Numbered from the stretch's first letter, positions 8,476-16,851 are shown. The stretch is DNA of 34,185 bases from Bacteroidales bacterium GP2 (GCA_001701115.1 DAAJ01000132.1:5285-39469); one strand, 5' to 3'. A program made the numbers and translations. Notes: generated by a model not told the origin, from the letters alone.

Positions 8476-9776
8476 TCTTTAACTCCAATCAGTTCAAACG
8501 GCATAGCATCGGTAATCCTGACATTGCAGAATTCACCGCGCTTGATTCCAGGCGCCTTTTCCACAAGCACTTCCGGGTCAACTTCCGGAGAATCCCATTG
8601 GGTCCGCCCTACAAAATGATTTTGCTCCTCACGGTCAATAATGACCTTTTGAACTGTACCGATTTTTGAACTTTGAATATCAGCAGAAATATCCTCCTGC
8701 AAAGCCATCAGTTTGCCAAGCCTCTGCTGCTTGACCGCCTCAGGTATGGAATCTTCATAATTTTGCGCAGCGTAAGTGCCCTCTTCCTCACAGTAGGCAA
8801 AAGCGCCCATACGCTCAAACCGCTGAGCTTCCACAAACTCCATGAGTTCAGCAAACTCCTCCTCCCCTTCTCCAGGGAATCCGGTCATAAGGGTTGTGCG
8901 CAGATGGATTCCCGGAACACCGGAGCGAATTTCATCAAGCAACTCCAAGGTTTCTTTTTTGCCGACACGGCGGCGCATAGCTTTAAGCACCTTGTCGCTG
9001 ATATGCTGCAAAGCGATATCAAGGTACGAGCATATATTTTCCCTTTCGGCAATAACCGGAAGAATGTCTTTTGGGAAACCGGCGGGATAAGCATAATGCA
9101 ACCTAAGCCACTCCACACCTTTTATATCTGACAACCGCTTAAGCAGGTCTGCAAGACCGCTTTTCTTATCAGCGGACAAGTCACATCCATATGCCGACAA
9201 ATCCTGGGCAATAACATTAAATTCCTTTACTCCGCGACCAACAAGCATCTTTACCTCCTCCTCGATTTCATCAGGAGTGCGGGAGTGATGGCGTCCTGTT
9301 ATGAGCGGGATAGCGCAGAAGGCACAAAACCTGTCACATCCCTCCGATATCTTAAGGTACGCATGATGGCGAGGAGTCGTGATTATGCGGTCATATGGCG
9401 CAGTAGCAGGATATTTCTTCACCAGCCGGTTTACAATCCCGCTCCAGTCCGTTTTTCCAAACCAACCGTCTACTTCCGGAATCTCAGCAGGCAATTCATT
9501 GCGGTATCGCTCAGACAAGCAACCCATAACATATAGTGAGTCTATCTCTCCGCGTGATTTCAGGTCTGCATATTCAAGGATTGTATTCACCGATTCCTCT
9601 TTTGCATCACCGATGAAGCCACAAGTATTGACTACCACAATATCACCGGGAGATGTGTGCTCCGGCTCATGCTGCGGTTCCATTCCGGCATCAGCAAGCA
9701 ATTTCATTAAACGCTCGGAGTCAACCAGGTTTTTGGAGCATCCGAGTGAAATGACATCTACTTTTTTTCGCTTCAT
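8472..9776 (-). CDS. rimO: Ribosomal protein S12 methylthiotransferase
   Basis: RimO is a radical-SAM enzyme that methylthiolates an aspartate of ribosomal protein S12. The 434-residue protein carries the RimO signature SLGCSKNLVDSE at the N-terminus. The auxiliary-cluster cysteines are about C13, C52 and C86, and the radical-SAM cluster is C147-x3-C151-x2-C154 (SEGCDRFCAFC). A TRAM-like region closes the protein. The CSKN-LVDSE form separates it from the tRNA enzyme MiaB. I chose the ATG at 9776; the TTG one codon further out at 9779 is less likely. The ATG shares one base with the ftsY stop (TGATG). Confidence 0.95.
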   Translation of the reverse strand: MKRKKVDVISLGCSKNLVDSERLMKLLADAGMEPQHEPEHTSPGDIVVVNTCGFIGDAKEESVNTILEYADLKSRGEIDSLYVMGCLSERYRNELPAEIPEVDGWFGKTDWSGIVNRLVKKYPATAPYDRIITTPRHHAYLKISEGCDRFCAFCAIPLITGRHHSRTPDEIEEEVKMLVGRGVKEFNVIAQDLSAYGCDLSADKKSGLADLLKRLSDIKGVEWLRLHYAYPAGFPKDILPVIAERENICSYLDIALQHISDKVLKAMRRRVGKKETLELLDEIRSGVPGIHLRTTLMTGFPGEGEEEFAELMEFVEAQRFERMGAFAYCEEEGTYAAQNYEDSIPEAVKQQRLGKLMALQEDISADIQSSKIGTVQKVIIDREEQNHFVGRTQWDSPEVDPEVLVEKAPGIKRGEFCNVRITDAMPFELIGVKE

Positions 9777-10747
9777 CAATCCTGACCGAACAATGCCTTC
9801 ACAAATTCATCCTTGCGGAACACCTGCAAATCCTCAATCTTTTCACCCAGCCCGATATATCGCACCGGAATGCTGAGGGAGTGGCTGATACCAAGTACCG
9901 CGCCGCCCTTTGCGGTTCCGTCAAGTTTGGTAATCACAAGTCCTGTCACTTTAGTTGCCGCAGTGTACTGCTTAGCCTGCTCAAAAGCATTCTGACCGGT
10001 GCTGCCGTCAAGCACAAGAAGCACTTCGTCCGGAGTATCGGGAATAACTTTTGACATTACGTTGCGTATCTTGGTCAACTCATCCATAAGAGCTTTCTTG
10101 TTATGGAGACGACCGGCTGTATCTACGATAACAACATCCACGTCACCTTTAGCCTGAGCACTTTTGAGAGTGTCAAATGCTACAGACGCAGGATCGGCAC
10201 CAAGTTTCTGCTTAACAATTGAGGCACCTGACCTGTGCGCCCACTCTTCAAGCTGCTCTATTGCGGCAGCACGGAAGGTGTCTGCTGCCCCAAGCATAAC
10301 TTTATAGCCAGCATCGCGATATTGCGCAGCAAGTTTGCCTATAGTGGTTGTCTTTCCAACGCCATTTACACCCACAACCATAATAACGTAGGGACGACGA
10401 GCGCCTTCCGGCAGAGTAAAATCAGGCGCGGAAACAGTATTGTCCGCATCCGCCAGCAACTCCTGCACCTCTTCGGCAAGCAGACGGTTGAGTTCCTCAG
10501 TGCCAACATAGCCATCACGCTTTACCCTTGCTTTGAGGCGGTCAATAATTGCAAGCGTGGTATCCACACCAACGTCCGATGTAATGAGGATTTCTTCAAG
10601 GTCATCCAGAAAATCATCGTCGACCTTGTTTTTCCCTGCTATAGCACGGGCTATCTTGGACAGGACTCCCTGCTTGCTTGAAGCAAGCCCACGGTCCAAT
10701 GTATCTTTTTTCTCCTTAGAAAAGAATTTGCTGAAAAATCCACACAT
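9776..10747 (-). CDS. ftsY: Signal recognition particle receptor FtsY
   Basis: FtsY is the SRP receptor GTPase that docks ribosome-nascent-chain complexes at the membrane. The 323-residue product has a short basic N-terminus rather than the long acidic A domain of E. coli, then the NG domain. G motifs are GVNGVGKTTT (about 126-135), DTAGRLHNK (about 208-216) and TKLDGTAKGG (about 272-281), and the insertion-box element DTFRAAAIEQL is at about 155-165. It follows the EamA gene by 12 nt and overlaps rimO by one base. It is almost certainly essential, so expression of the whole run must be maintained at a useful level. Confidence 0.96.
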   Translation of the reverse strand: MCGFFSKFFSKEKKDTLDRGLASSKQGVLSKIARAIAGKNKVDDDFLDDLEEILITSDVGVDTTLAIIDRLKARVKRDGYVGTEELNRLLAEEVQELLADADNTVSAPDFTLPEGARRPYVIMVVGVNGVGKTTTIGKLAAQYRDAGYKVMLGAADTFRAAAIEQLEEWAHRSGASIVKQKLGADPASVAFDTLKSAQAKGDVDVVIVDTAGRLHNKKALMDELTKIRNVMSKVIPDTPDEVLLVLDGSTGQNAFEQAKQYTAATKVTGLVITKLDGTAKGGAVLGISHSLSIPVRYIGLGEKIEDLQVFRKDEFVKALFGQD

Positions 10748-10759
10748 ATATAATAACTT

Positions 10760-11689
10760 TTAATTTTTACGAACACGGGGAAACATCCTGCGAATCGAAC
10801 TTAACCGGAAGCTCATCCGTGGACCGGAAATCACCACGGTTACCGCACCGATAATCATCAACAACCCGATAAACGAGCGCGGGGTTATCTCTTCCCCAAA
10901 AACAAATACTCCGATAATCACCGCGGTAACCGGTTCAAGCGCTCCAAGAATAGCGGTGTTTGTTGAACCGATATAGTGAATGGCGCTTGTGGTGCAGGCA
11001 AATGACACTACCGTCGGGAAAATTGCAAGCCCAAGCAACGCTCCCCAAAGGTAGCCATTTCCAGCAGAGGGCATTTCCATTTCCCCTTGCCAAAGGAGCC
11101 TTGCGGCAAACAACCATACCCCAAAAAGCAGCATATAAAATGTTGCAGTGAGAGTAGGCACCTTTGCGAGAGACGATTTATTTATCGCCACGATGTATAT
11201 TGCATAGCTTAGTGCCGAAACCATTACCCAGATTGTGCCGGGAAGACTCAGCGAACCGCCTTCGGAGGTCTTGAACAGCAAACCGATTCCGGCAACCGCC
11301 ACAACGGTGCAAACGAGGGTGACACGTGATATTTTCTCATGAAACACGCAGGTCATTATCACCGCAACCATTATCGGGTAGATGAAGAGCATTGTAGATG
11401 CGATACCCGCCGGCATAAAGGTGTATGACAGAAAAAGGGCAAGAGATGACAATGCCACCAAAAGACCGAGACCTCCGAGAGCAAGCACCTGCTTGCCCTG
11501 CAACCGGAAGCTCCTGCCCCTTATCACCATCATTATTGCAAGAACCGGAATTGCAAGCACATAACGGAAGAACAAAACAGAGTCCACCCCCATGCCGTCA
11601 TCGTACAGGGGCAGCGCAAACAGCGGATTCAAGCCGTAGCTCGCCGCAGCCAAAGAACCGAGTATGTATCCTTTGGTTTTGTCTCCCAT
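10760..11689 (-). CDS. EamA/DMT-superfamily permease
   Basis: The 309-residue integral membrane protein has about ten hydrophobic segments arranged as two five-helix halves, the EamA (RhaT/YdcZ-like) drug/metabolite transporter plan. GSTNTAILGALEPVTAVIIG in the second half is a typical EamA helix, and the C-terminus is basic. These permeases move small metabolites or amino-acid-like compounds; no substrate can be assigned from sequence. Its ATG overlaps the ddl stop by one base (TAATG), so it is likely translated together with the Ddl/MurF-like pair. Export of a product or import of a precursor for that pair is a reasonable guess only. Confidence 0.85.
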   Translation of the reverse strand: MGDKTKGYILGSLAAASYGLNPLFALPLYDDGMGVDSVLFFRYVLAIPVLAIMMVIRGRSFRLQGKQVLALGGLGLLVALSSLALFLSYTFMPAGIASTMLFIYPIMVAVIMTCVFHEKISRVTLVCTVVAVAGIGLLFKTSEGGSLSLPGTIWVMVSALSYAIYIVAINKSSLAKVPTLTATFYMLLFGVWLFAARLLWQGEMEMPSAGNGYLWGALLGLAIFPTVVSFACTTSAIHYIGSTNTAILGALEPVTAVIIGVFVFGEEITPRSFIGLLMIIGAVTVVISGPRMSFRLSSIRRMFPRVRKN

Positions 11690-12873
11690 TACTTCAGTTT
11701 GCCTTTGCAGCCGCCTTTACAACCGCCGCCAAGGCTGAAAATATTCCTTGAGTAGGTAACTGTTTTATTTGCTCTTTCCCTCTTGCGTTTGAGCGCAAGC
11801 TCCACAAGTTTATCCATGAGACCAGAGAATGTTATTCCTGTAGCTTCCCAAAGATAGAATGAAAGCGAACCGGGGATAGTGTTGATTTCATTTACATAAA
11901 TCTCGTTGGTGTCAGCATCAACAATAACGTCAACACGGCTCACACCATGGCAACTCAGCACCCGGAAGGTCTCACCTGCAAGAAAGCGGATTCTGTCACT
12001 CATTTCAACAGGCAAATCCGCGGGTATCCTCTTCTGGGAAGCCTGCATGCCCTTTGCCCCTTTGGTTCCACCCATATATTTGTCCTCATAAGAGAGGATT
12101 TCACCGCTCTTGATGGGCTCCTCGCACACAGAGGTCTGATAATCATCGCAATCACCAAGTACGGAGCAGTTTATTTCCTTAAGATTGTCAACCATGTGCT
12201 CTACAATGATACGGCTTGAATAGCGCGCCGCATCTTCAACGCACTCCTCAAGGCGTTCACGATCCGCAGCCCTGCCGATACCTACGCTTGAGCCAAGGTT
12301 TGCCGGCTTGACAATGACCGGGTAACCGAGAGTGCTTTCTATCTTCTCAACGAGAGCGTCATGCTTTGTGAACCACTCCTTATCAGTGAACCATACGAAG
12401 TCAACAACAGGAATGCCGCAGTTTGCAAGAATCATCTTCATGGTAATCTTGTCCATGCCGTTTGCTGATGAAAGCACATCGCACCCTGCATAAGGAATAC
12501 CGATAGATTCAAGGATACCTTCAAAGGTGCCATCTTCACCGTTTGACCCATGAAGCACAGGGATAACCACATCCAGAGAAGCTGCAACCCCATTGCCAAA
12601 CATCGGCTTTTTTACCTTGTAAACATTATAATCGCCAAACACAGGGCGCATATACACCTCCTCACACTTTTTGAGAAGTTCATCGGTATTGCGGTAATTC
12701 GCCACATCGAGCAAAGCATCACCGGTGTACCATCTGCCCTCTTTTGAAATATATATAGGTGTCACTTCGTATTTATCGCGGTCAATGGCGTGCATTGCCT
12801 GATTTGCTGAAATAACAGAAATCTCATGCTCGGTAGAGCGTCCTCCAAAAAATACTCCAATATTTGTTTTCAT
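11689..12873 (-). CDS. ddl: D-alanine--D-alanine ligase with Gly/Lys/Cys tail
   Basis: This ATP-grasp ligase joins two D-alanines (or related D-amino or hydroxy acids). Landmarks: FFGGRSTEHEISVISA (8-23), HGSNGEDGTFEG (108-119), KPANLGSSVGIGRA (189-202), the omega-loop segment SYEDKYMGG (261-269), and EINTIPGSLSFYLWEATG (329-346). The tyrosine-containing YEDKY element resembles D-Ala--D-Ala rather than VanA-type D-lactate ligases (family knowledge). At 394 residues it is longer than a usual Ddl (about 310-360). The extra length includes an N-domain insert and a C-terminal tail ending LGGGCKGGCKGKLK (381-394), which lies outside the fold. It follows a membrane MurF-like gene by 26 nt, so I suspect an accessory Ddl rather than the housekeeping one. 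Confidence 0.88.
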   Translation of the reverse strand: MKTNIGVFFGGRSTEHEISVISANQAMHAIDRDKYEVTPIYISKEGRWYTGDALLDVANYRNTDELLKKCEEVYMRPVFGDYNVYKVKKPMFGNGVAASLDVVIPVLHGSNGEDGTFEGILESIGIPYAGCDVLSSANGMDKITMKMILANCGIPVVDFVWFTDKEWFTKHDALVEKIESTLGYPVIVKPANLGSSVGIGRAADRERLEECVEDAARYSSRIIVEHMVDNLKEINCSVLGDCDDYQTSVCEEPIKSGEILSYEDKYMGGTKGAKGMQASQKRIPADLPVEMSDRIRFLAGETFRVLSCHGVSRVDVIVDADTNEIYVNEINTIPGSLSFYLWEATGITFSGLMDKLVELALKRKRERANKTVTYSRNIFSLGGGCKGGCKGKLK

Positions 12874-12899
12874 AACAGATATACTGCAACTGAATTATT

Positions 12900-14495
12900 T
12901 TATTTAAATGTATCTGGTAAATCGTTTTCGTACAACACTGTGTCTCCCGCTTTCACAAATCCCTGGAGAAGCACCTGGGCTTGAGCGAAACTATCGGCGG
13001 TGAGAATAGCCTGCTCAGGCATCGCGCCGCTCTTGATGCCATCAACAATAGCATCGCGGTTATAATGCCCTACAACAATGGCAATGTCCGCGCATTCGGC
13101 AATCTTTCGTCCAAACTTACGGTTCAGCTCTTCTGTGCGGTCGCCAAGTTCAATCATTCCCGGGGTAATGACAATTCTTCTGCCTCCTTTCATGCGGCTC
13201 AAAACATCAAGCGCCATAGCCGACCCGGTGGGATTGGAGTTGAAAGCATCATCTATAATGGTTATGCCTGCCGGAGTGCGTTTGAGGTTCAACCGGTGTT
13301 CAACCTGCTCTATGCGGCTCACAGCATAGCGGATTTTATCTTCGGGCACTCCAAGGTTGACGGCTACTGCAACGCAAGCAAGAAGGTTTGATATGTTGCA
13401 GTCACCGACAAGGCGTGTGGTAAGGCGGATTTCAATGCCGGGACCTTTAGCGGTGAATGATGTGCCACGTTCACTATACTCTATATCCTGCGCCGTCCAT
13501 TGTGCCCCGGCGGTGTCTGTAACCGCATAGCGGATGCAATTGCAGTTATCTACCACCCGGTCAGCAATCTTCGGGAAATCGTTATTGATAACAGCGAGCC
13601 CGTCTGCCGGAAGCGAGTCTACAAGCTCAAATTTGGTACGCTGTACATTTTCTATGCTTTTGAAGGATTCAAGGTGTTGTTCGCCAACAGCAGTGACAAT
13701 GCCGACTGTAGGATGGACAAGGTCGCAAATTTCCTTGATGTCACCGATATTTTTAGCACCCATCTCTACAATGAACACCTTATCGTAAGGCTTCAGGTAT
13801 TCCCTCACCGTGCGTATGACTCCCAAAGTGGTATTGAAGCTGCCGGGAGTCATTGCGGTCTGGAAGCTCTCGCTGAGAATACGATGAAGATAGTGCTTGG
13901 TGCTTGTTTTGCCATAGCTGCCTGTGATACCGATAATCTTCAAATCAGGCATTGAGCGGAGAATACGCTCCGCATCACGGTAATATCCACGGTTGATTTT
14001 GCGCTCCACCGGTTCAAGAAGCCAGACAGCGCCCATAATGAGAATATGGCTACCGCAATAGCAACCGAAAGAAGCGACTGTAGCAGCAAACAAACGGCTG
14101 AGTTCATCTTTGCCAAAAAGAATCACAGCAGCCCCTATAATGATGATTGAAAGTATTGCCGCAACAGTGTATATGCGCTTTGAGCGCGGAGTCCAAACAA
14201 GAGGCTTCTTATACTTACGGGTCATAAGGTAAACCACATTTCCGCCAGTCCACGCGGCTATGAATCCCATGCCCCAATTCATGTCGGAGAATCCGACCAT
14301 ACTGAGGAAGAACACGCAGAGGGCGGACAAACGGGTCCATGAAGTAGTGTCGCCGCTTGTTTTCAACCACCTGCTATATCTCTCCAATCTGTAGGAATTC
14401 TGCTGCATCATCATCAGGTCGCGCTTAAGTTCGCAAACGAGATTTTGCAGTGCGAGCAACAGTATCAGCAAATAAACTATGAATATAACAGTCAT
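12900..14495 (-). CDS. Membrane-anchored MurF-like Mur ligase
   Basis: The 531-residue product is a fusion-like protein. Residues 1-165 hold about five hydrophobic segments (near 3-21, 54-70, 74-91, 108-127 and 135-160). Residues 185-531 are Mur ligase central and C-terminal domains: P-loop GITGSYGKTSTK (189-200), IVEMGAKNIGDI (242-253), GEQHLESF (271-278), GDCNISN (364-370), EHRL (399-402) and DDAFNSNPTG (415-424), which are MurF-type motifs. The usual N-terminal MurF domain that binds the UDP-MurNAc-tripeptide is absent and replaced by membrane helices. It sits beside ddl, whose D-Ala-D-Ala product is the natural MurF substrate. The acceptor is unknown and may be membrane- or lipid-linked. 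A conventional soluble murF would be expected elsewhere in the genome. Confidence 0.85.
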   Translation of the reverse strand: MTVIFIVYLLILLLALQNLVCELKRDLMMMQQNSYRLERYSRWLKTSGDTTSWTRLSALCVFFLSMVGFSDMNWGMGFIAAWTGGNVVYLMTRKYKKPLVWTPRSKRIYTVAAILSIIIIGAAVILFGKDELSRLFAATVASFGCYCGSHILIMGAVWLLEPVERKINRGYYRDAERILRSMPDLKIIGITGSYGKTSTKHYLHRILSESFQTAMTPGSFNTTLGVIRTVREYLKPYDKVFIVEMGAKNIGDIKEICDLVHPTVGIVTAVGEQHLESFKSIENVQRTKFELVDSLPADGLAVINNDFPKIADRVVDNCNCIRYAVTDTAGAQWTAQDIEYSERGTSFTAKGPGIEIRLTTRLVGDCNISNLLACVAVAVNLGVPEDKIRYAVSRIEQVEHRLNLKRTPAGITIIDDAFNSNPTGSAMALDVLSRMKGGRRIVITPGMIELGDRTEELNRKFGRKIAECADIAIVVGHYNRDAIVDGIKSGAMPEQAILTADSFAQAQVLLQGFVKAGDTVLYENDLPDTFK

Positions 14496-14501
14496 CTCTT
14501 T

Positions 14502-15272
14502 TTAATTTTTCGATTTCAAAAAACTACGGAGCACAGCAGCAAATCCACCGGGATTGTCAAGAAAGCTATAATGCCCGCACCCTGGAAAGGACACAAGCCC
14601 GGCATTGGGAATTAGTTTTTCCATTATTTTCGCGTCACGCATGGGAGTGGCAGTGTCTTTCTCACCCCATACAAGAAGTGCCGGAGCTTTTATCTCTGGC
14701 ATATACCCGCGCAAATCCTGATTTACGCTCTTGCTCAGGATACTCTTCATCATCGGGCTCGCAGCAGCATAATCCGCGCTTCCACGCTTTGCCCGCAGGC
14801 GCTCGATTACAGGCTTCGCCTTATCCTTGCCCAAAACAATATTCAATATTTTCTTGATTGCCTTGAATGTGCCGACCTTGTAGTAATATTTCATGCTACG
14901 ACGTGGTTTCACCCCAGCCGCATCAACAAGAATCAGCCTGTCTACCTTGTTCCGGCTGGAATACAGGATGCCAATCCTGCCACCGAAAGAGTGACCGATT
15001 ATCGAAGGGTTTTCAAGTCCAAGTTTTTTAACCAATTCCTCTATAGCAGCGGTGTACTCTTCCACTCCCCACACCTCTTTCGGTTCGGGACTTGCACCAT
15101 GACCGGGAAGATCTATATTGTACACCTTATGAGTTTCCGCCGCAATAGCCGCGATACTTGCAACCGTACTGGAATTGCAACCCCAGCCATGCATCAGTAT
15201 CAGAGGGGAACCACTGCCAGTGACATCATAAACAAGCTTTGTTCCGCAAACTTCAATGGATTCTGCACTCAT
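14502..15272 (-). CDS. Alpha/beta-fold hydrolase
   Basis: The 256-residue protein has a complete alpha/beta-hydrolase triad pattern: oxyanion segment MHGWG (27-31), nucleophile elbow GHSFGG with Ser95, acid Asp206 in WGEKDTATP, and His234 in GCGHYSF. No signal peptide is seen, so it is cytosolic. It is the first gene of the long minus-strand run, 6 nt before the MurF-like gene, with its own promoter box 18 nt upstream of the ATG. Its substrate is not recognisable. Two options fit the context: an esterase or amidase working with the MurF-like/Ddl pair, or the MenH step of menaquinone synthesis, for which no other candidate appears in the window. Size matches MenH (about 250), but the motifs are generic. 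Confidence 0.82.
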   Translation of the reverse strand: MSAESIEVCGTKLVYDVTGSGSPLILMHGWGCNSSTVASIAAIAAETHKVYNIDLPGHGASPEPKEVWGVEEYTAAIEELVKKLGLENPSIIGHSFGGRIGILYSSRNKVDRLILVDAAGVKPRRSMKYYYKVGTFKAIKKILNIVLGKDKAKPVIERLRAKRGSADYAAASPMMKSILSKSVNQDLRGYMPEIKAPALLVWGEKDTATPMRDAKIMEKLIPNAGLVSFPGCGHYSFLDNPGGFAAVLRSFLKSKN

Positions 15273-15290
15273 TGATTTTCAATTATTATG

Positions 15291-15298
15291 CAAAGGTA
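15291..15298 (-). promoter_or_regulatory. -7 box of the long minus-strand operon
   Basis: On the minus strand this reads TACCTTTG, a perfect TAnnTTTG box, 18 nt before the ATG at 15272. No good -33 TTTG lies at the expected distance, so the upstream element is weak. It is the only clear promoter box I found ahead of the ten-gene run 15272-3070. Confidence 0.6.
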
Positions 15299-15605
15299 CG
15301 GCTTTTTTATAATATAAGAGGTGTGTGGCACGCAAAAATGGGCTCATCATGCCGCTATTGCCATTGAAAAAAATTGTTTGATACGCTAATCTCCAATCAT
15401 TCCCGTCCGTGATTGAACAACTTTGAGTTAAACGCGCCGTGCCTATCCATTGCAAAGGTTTTAAGAATACAAAATTATTCGCTGCAAATATTTTACCAGA
15501 GAATCTTATATACCAATAGCCCCTGTAGGATACTGAATAACATAAAAACAGACGCAAGTACAGATACACCCGTCATTTAGAAAGCATCGAGATAATAATC
15601 ACAAC

Positions 15606-15634
15606 AAAAAAAACGCGCAAATATTAATTGCGCG
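15606..15634 (-). terminator. Intrinsic terminator of the HATPase/DUF4325 module
   Basis: On the minus strand CGCGCAA pairs with TTGCGCG (plus positions 15614-15620 and 15628-15634; 7 bp, 7-nt loop) and is followed by an unbroken run of eight T residues (plus A residues 15606-15613). It lies 30 nt downstream of the stop of the 15664-15957 gene, the expected place for a rho-independent terminator. Confidence 0.8.
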
Positions 15635-15663
15635 CTACATATCAGGTGAATGTCTATGATGTG

Positions 15664-15957
15664 TTATTTTCGGGGACTACAGTATTTTTGCAAATACTCA
15701 CTAAGCCTTTTTGCCTGCTGTTGAGTGATATTGGTGAATGATACGGTTTTTTTAAGCACATTCTCCCCCAGTTCATCAATTATCCTACCGATAGAGACAT
15801 TTAGAAAAACCGATGAAAGTGACGTGACTCCAGTCATGTCTACAACAAGTTTCTCCCCTGCACTGGCTTGCCTGTTTATCCACGCATATAAATCTGATCC
15901 AGCCACAGTTACATCTTGGCTTGCGGATAAAATATCTGATAGTAGAATCTTGCACAT
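15664..15957 (-). CDS. STAS-like domain protein (DUF4325 type)
   Basis: The 97-residue protein resembles the STAS-like DUF4325 family: a short beta-alpha unit with KLVVDMTGVTSLSSVFLNVSIG (about 35-56), where the D-x-x-G-V-x-x-x-S pattern recalls the loop that is phosphorylated in SpoIIAA-type anti-anti-sigma proteins. Whether one of these serines (near 46-49) is phosphorylated is unknown. It lies 7 nt downstream of the HATPase gene and is followed by a strong terminator, so the two form a self-contained operon. The pair is more AT-rich than its neighbours, which suggests acquisition by transfer. Function is not established; a partner-switching role is inferred from fold and pairing. Confidence 0.72.
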   Translation of the reverse strand: MCKILLSDILSASQDVTVAGSDLYAWINRQASAGEKLVVDMTGVTSLSSVFLNVSIGRIIDELGENVLKKTVSFTNITQQQAKRLSEYLQKYCSPRK

Positions 15958-15964
15958 AGTCGTC

Positions 15965-16831
15965 TTACCAATTAAAGTTATCTAATAACGTTTCATCCTC
16001 TAACGAAGAAAGGTCAATATCAAAATATATCAACGTTCCTGGAAAAGAAAATGTTGTTTGAACAGTTTTAATGTTATCGTAATTTTTCACATATAGTCCT
16101 GAACCACTCAGTATTCGGATTGAATCTGTATTGTTAACAATATTCCCCATACCTAAACCACGGTTACGAGCAGTAGAACCAATTGTCACATTATCCTCTA
16201 TTGAAAGACGAATTGCCTCATCATCATACGACACCTCCGGATGTCCTTTACGAATAGTTGTAGCTAATCCGACACCGAAATCACATATCGCTCCACGCAA
16301 TACTGATGTCTCCACATCATAAGCCAATAGAGAAAATGCGTTTCCTTTAGCTTGAGCATGGTCAAACACATTATAGAATGCTTCAGCCAAACACAAGCTC
16401 ACCGCACCCAAATCCTTGCCTTCAAAATAGTTACTCCTCAGGTACTTCTCCACATGTTTTGCATAAAGATCCTTCTCACTATCTGTTATTCGCCAAAGGT
16501 TGAATATATTATCGGACTTTGAAGGCTCGACATGATTCAAGCCACCGCTCCAATATTTTTGGAAACCTAAGTCCTCCATTATGTACTCACATACCTTTTG
16601 GTTATCGGTTCCCATGAAAGGAGTGACACCATTGTCTTTCAAATATTGTATCAGACAAGCTAAAGTAACAAGGTGAATAGGCTCTAAATGAGATGGCTTA
16701 ATGTGCATACCGATATGTATGACAGCATCCCTATTCTTTTTGTTGGCATATTGGTTATAAAATAGAGATATGTCAGACAGCCATTTAGCTCTCTCAATGT
16801 TATTGAAGCATATAAGTTCTCTCTTCGACAC
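15965..16831 (-). CDS. HATPase-fold protein paired with a STAS-like protein
   Basis: The C-terminal half is a GHKL ATPase domain: N box EAFYNVFDHA (E150, N154, H158), G1 box DFGVG (184-188) and G2 box RGLGMGNI (224-231). There is no histidine-kinase dimerisation/phosphoacceptor domain, so it resembles anti-sigma-type kinases (SpoIIAB/RsbW) more than sensor kinases. An N-terminal region (about 43-98) looks like another STAS-like alpha/beta fold. No membrane segment is needed. The frame can be extended to a TTG at 16882, but that TTG is the -33 element of a promoter whose -7 box lies inside the extension; the GTG at 16831 is the first sensible start downstream. No ATG precedes the conserved region. 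Product 288 residues; the biological role is unknown. Confidence 0.7.
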   Translation of the reverse strand: MSKRELICFNNIERAKWLSDISLFYNQYANKKNRDAVIHIGMHIKPSHLEPIHLVTLACLIQYLKDNGVTPFMGTDNQKVCEYIMEDLGFQKYWSGGLNHVEPSKSDNIFNLWRITDSEKDLYAKHVEKYLRSNYFEGKDLGAVSLCLAEAFYNVFDHAQAKGNAFSLLAYDVETSVLRGAICDFGVGLATTIRKGHPEVSYDDEAIRLSIEDNVTIGSTARNRGLGMGNIVNNTDSIRILSGSGLYVKNYDNIKTVQTTFSFPGTLIYFDIDLSSLEDETLLDNFNW

Positions 16832-16851
16832 AATATTTGCATTAAGAATGG

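Larger units (their letters stand above)
15273..15663. other. Intergenic spacer with promoter and terminator
   Basis: This stretch holds the -7 box of the long minus-strand operon at its left end (15291-15298) and the terminator of the DUF4325 module at its right end (15606-15634). In between I see nothing I can name. A 96-codon minus frame at 15279-15569 overlaps the promoter and has no recognisable content, so I do not call it. Two imperfect copies of GCAAAGGT occur (15290-15297 and 15461-15468). Confidence 0.5.

Noticed and set aside
15279..15569. 96-codon minus-strand frame upstream of the alpha/beta hydrolase
   Set aside because: It runs through the operon promoter, has no recognisable domain and ends just before the hydrolase ATG; probably chance.
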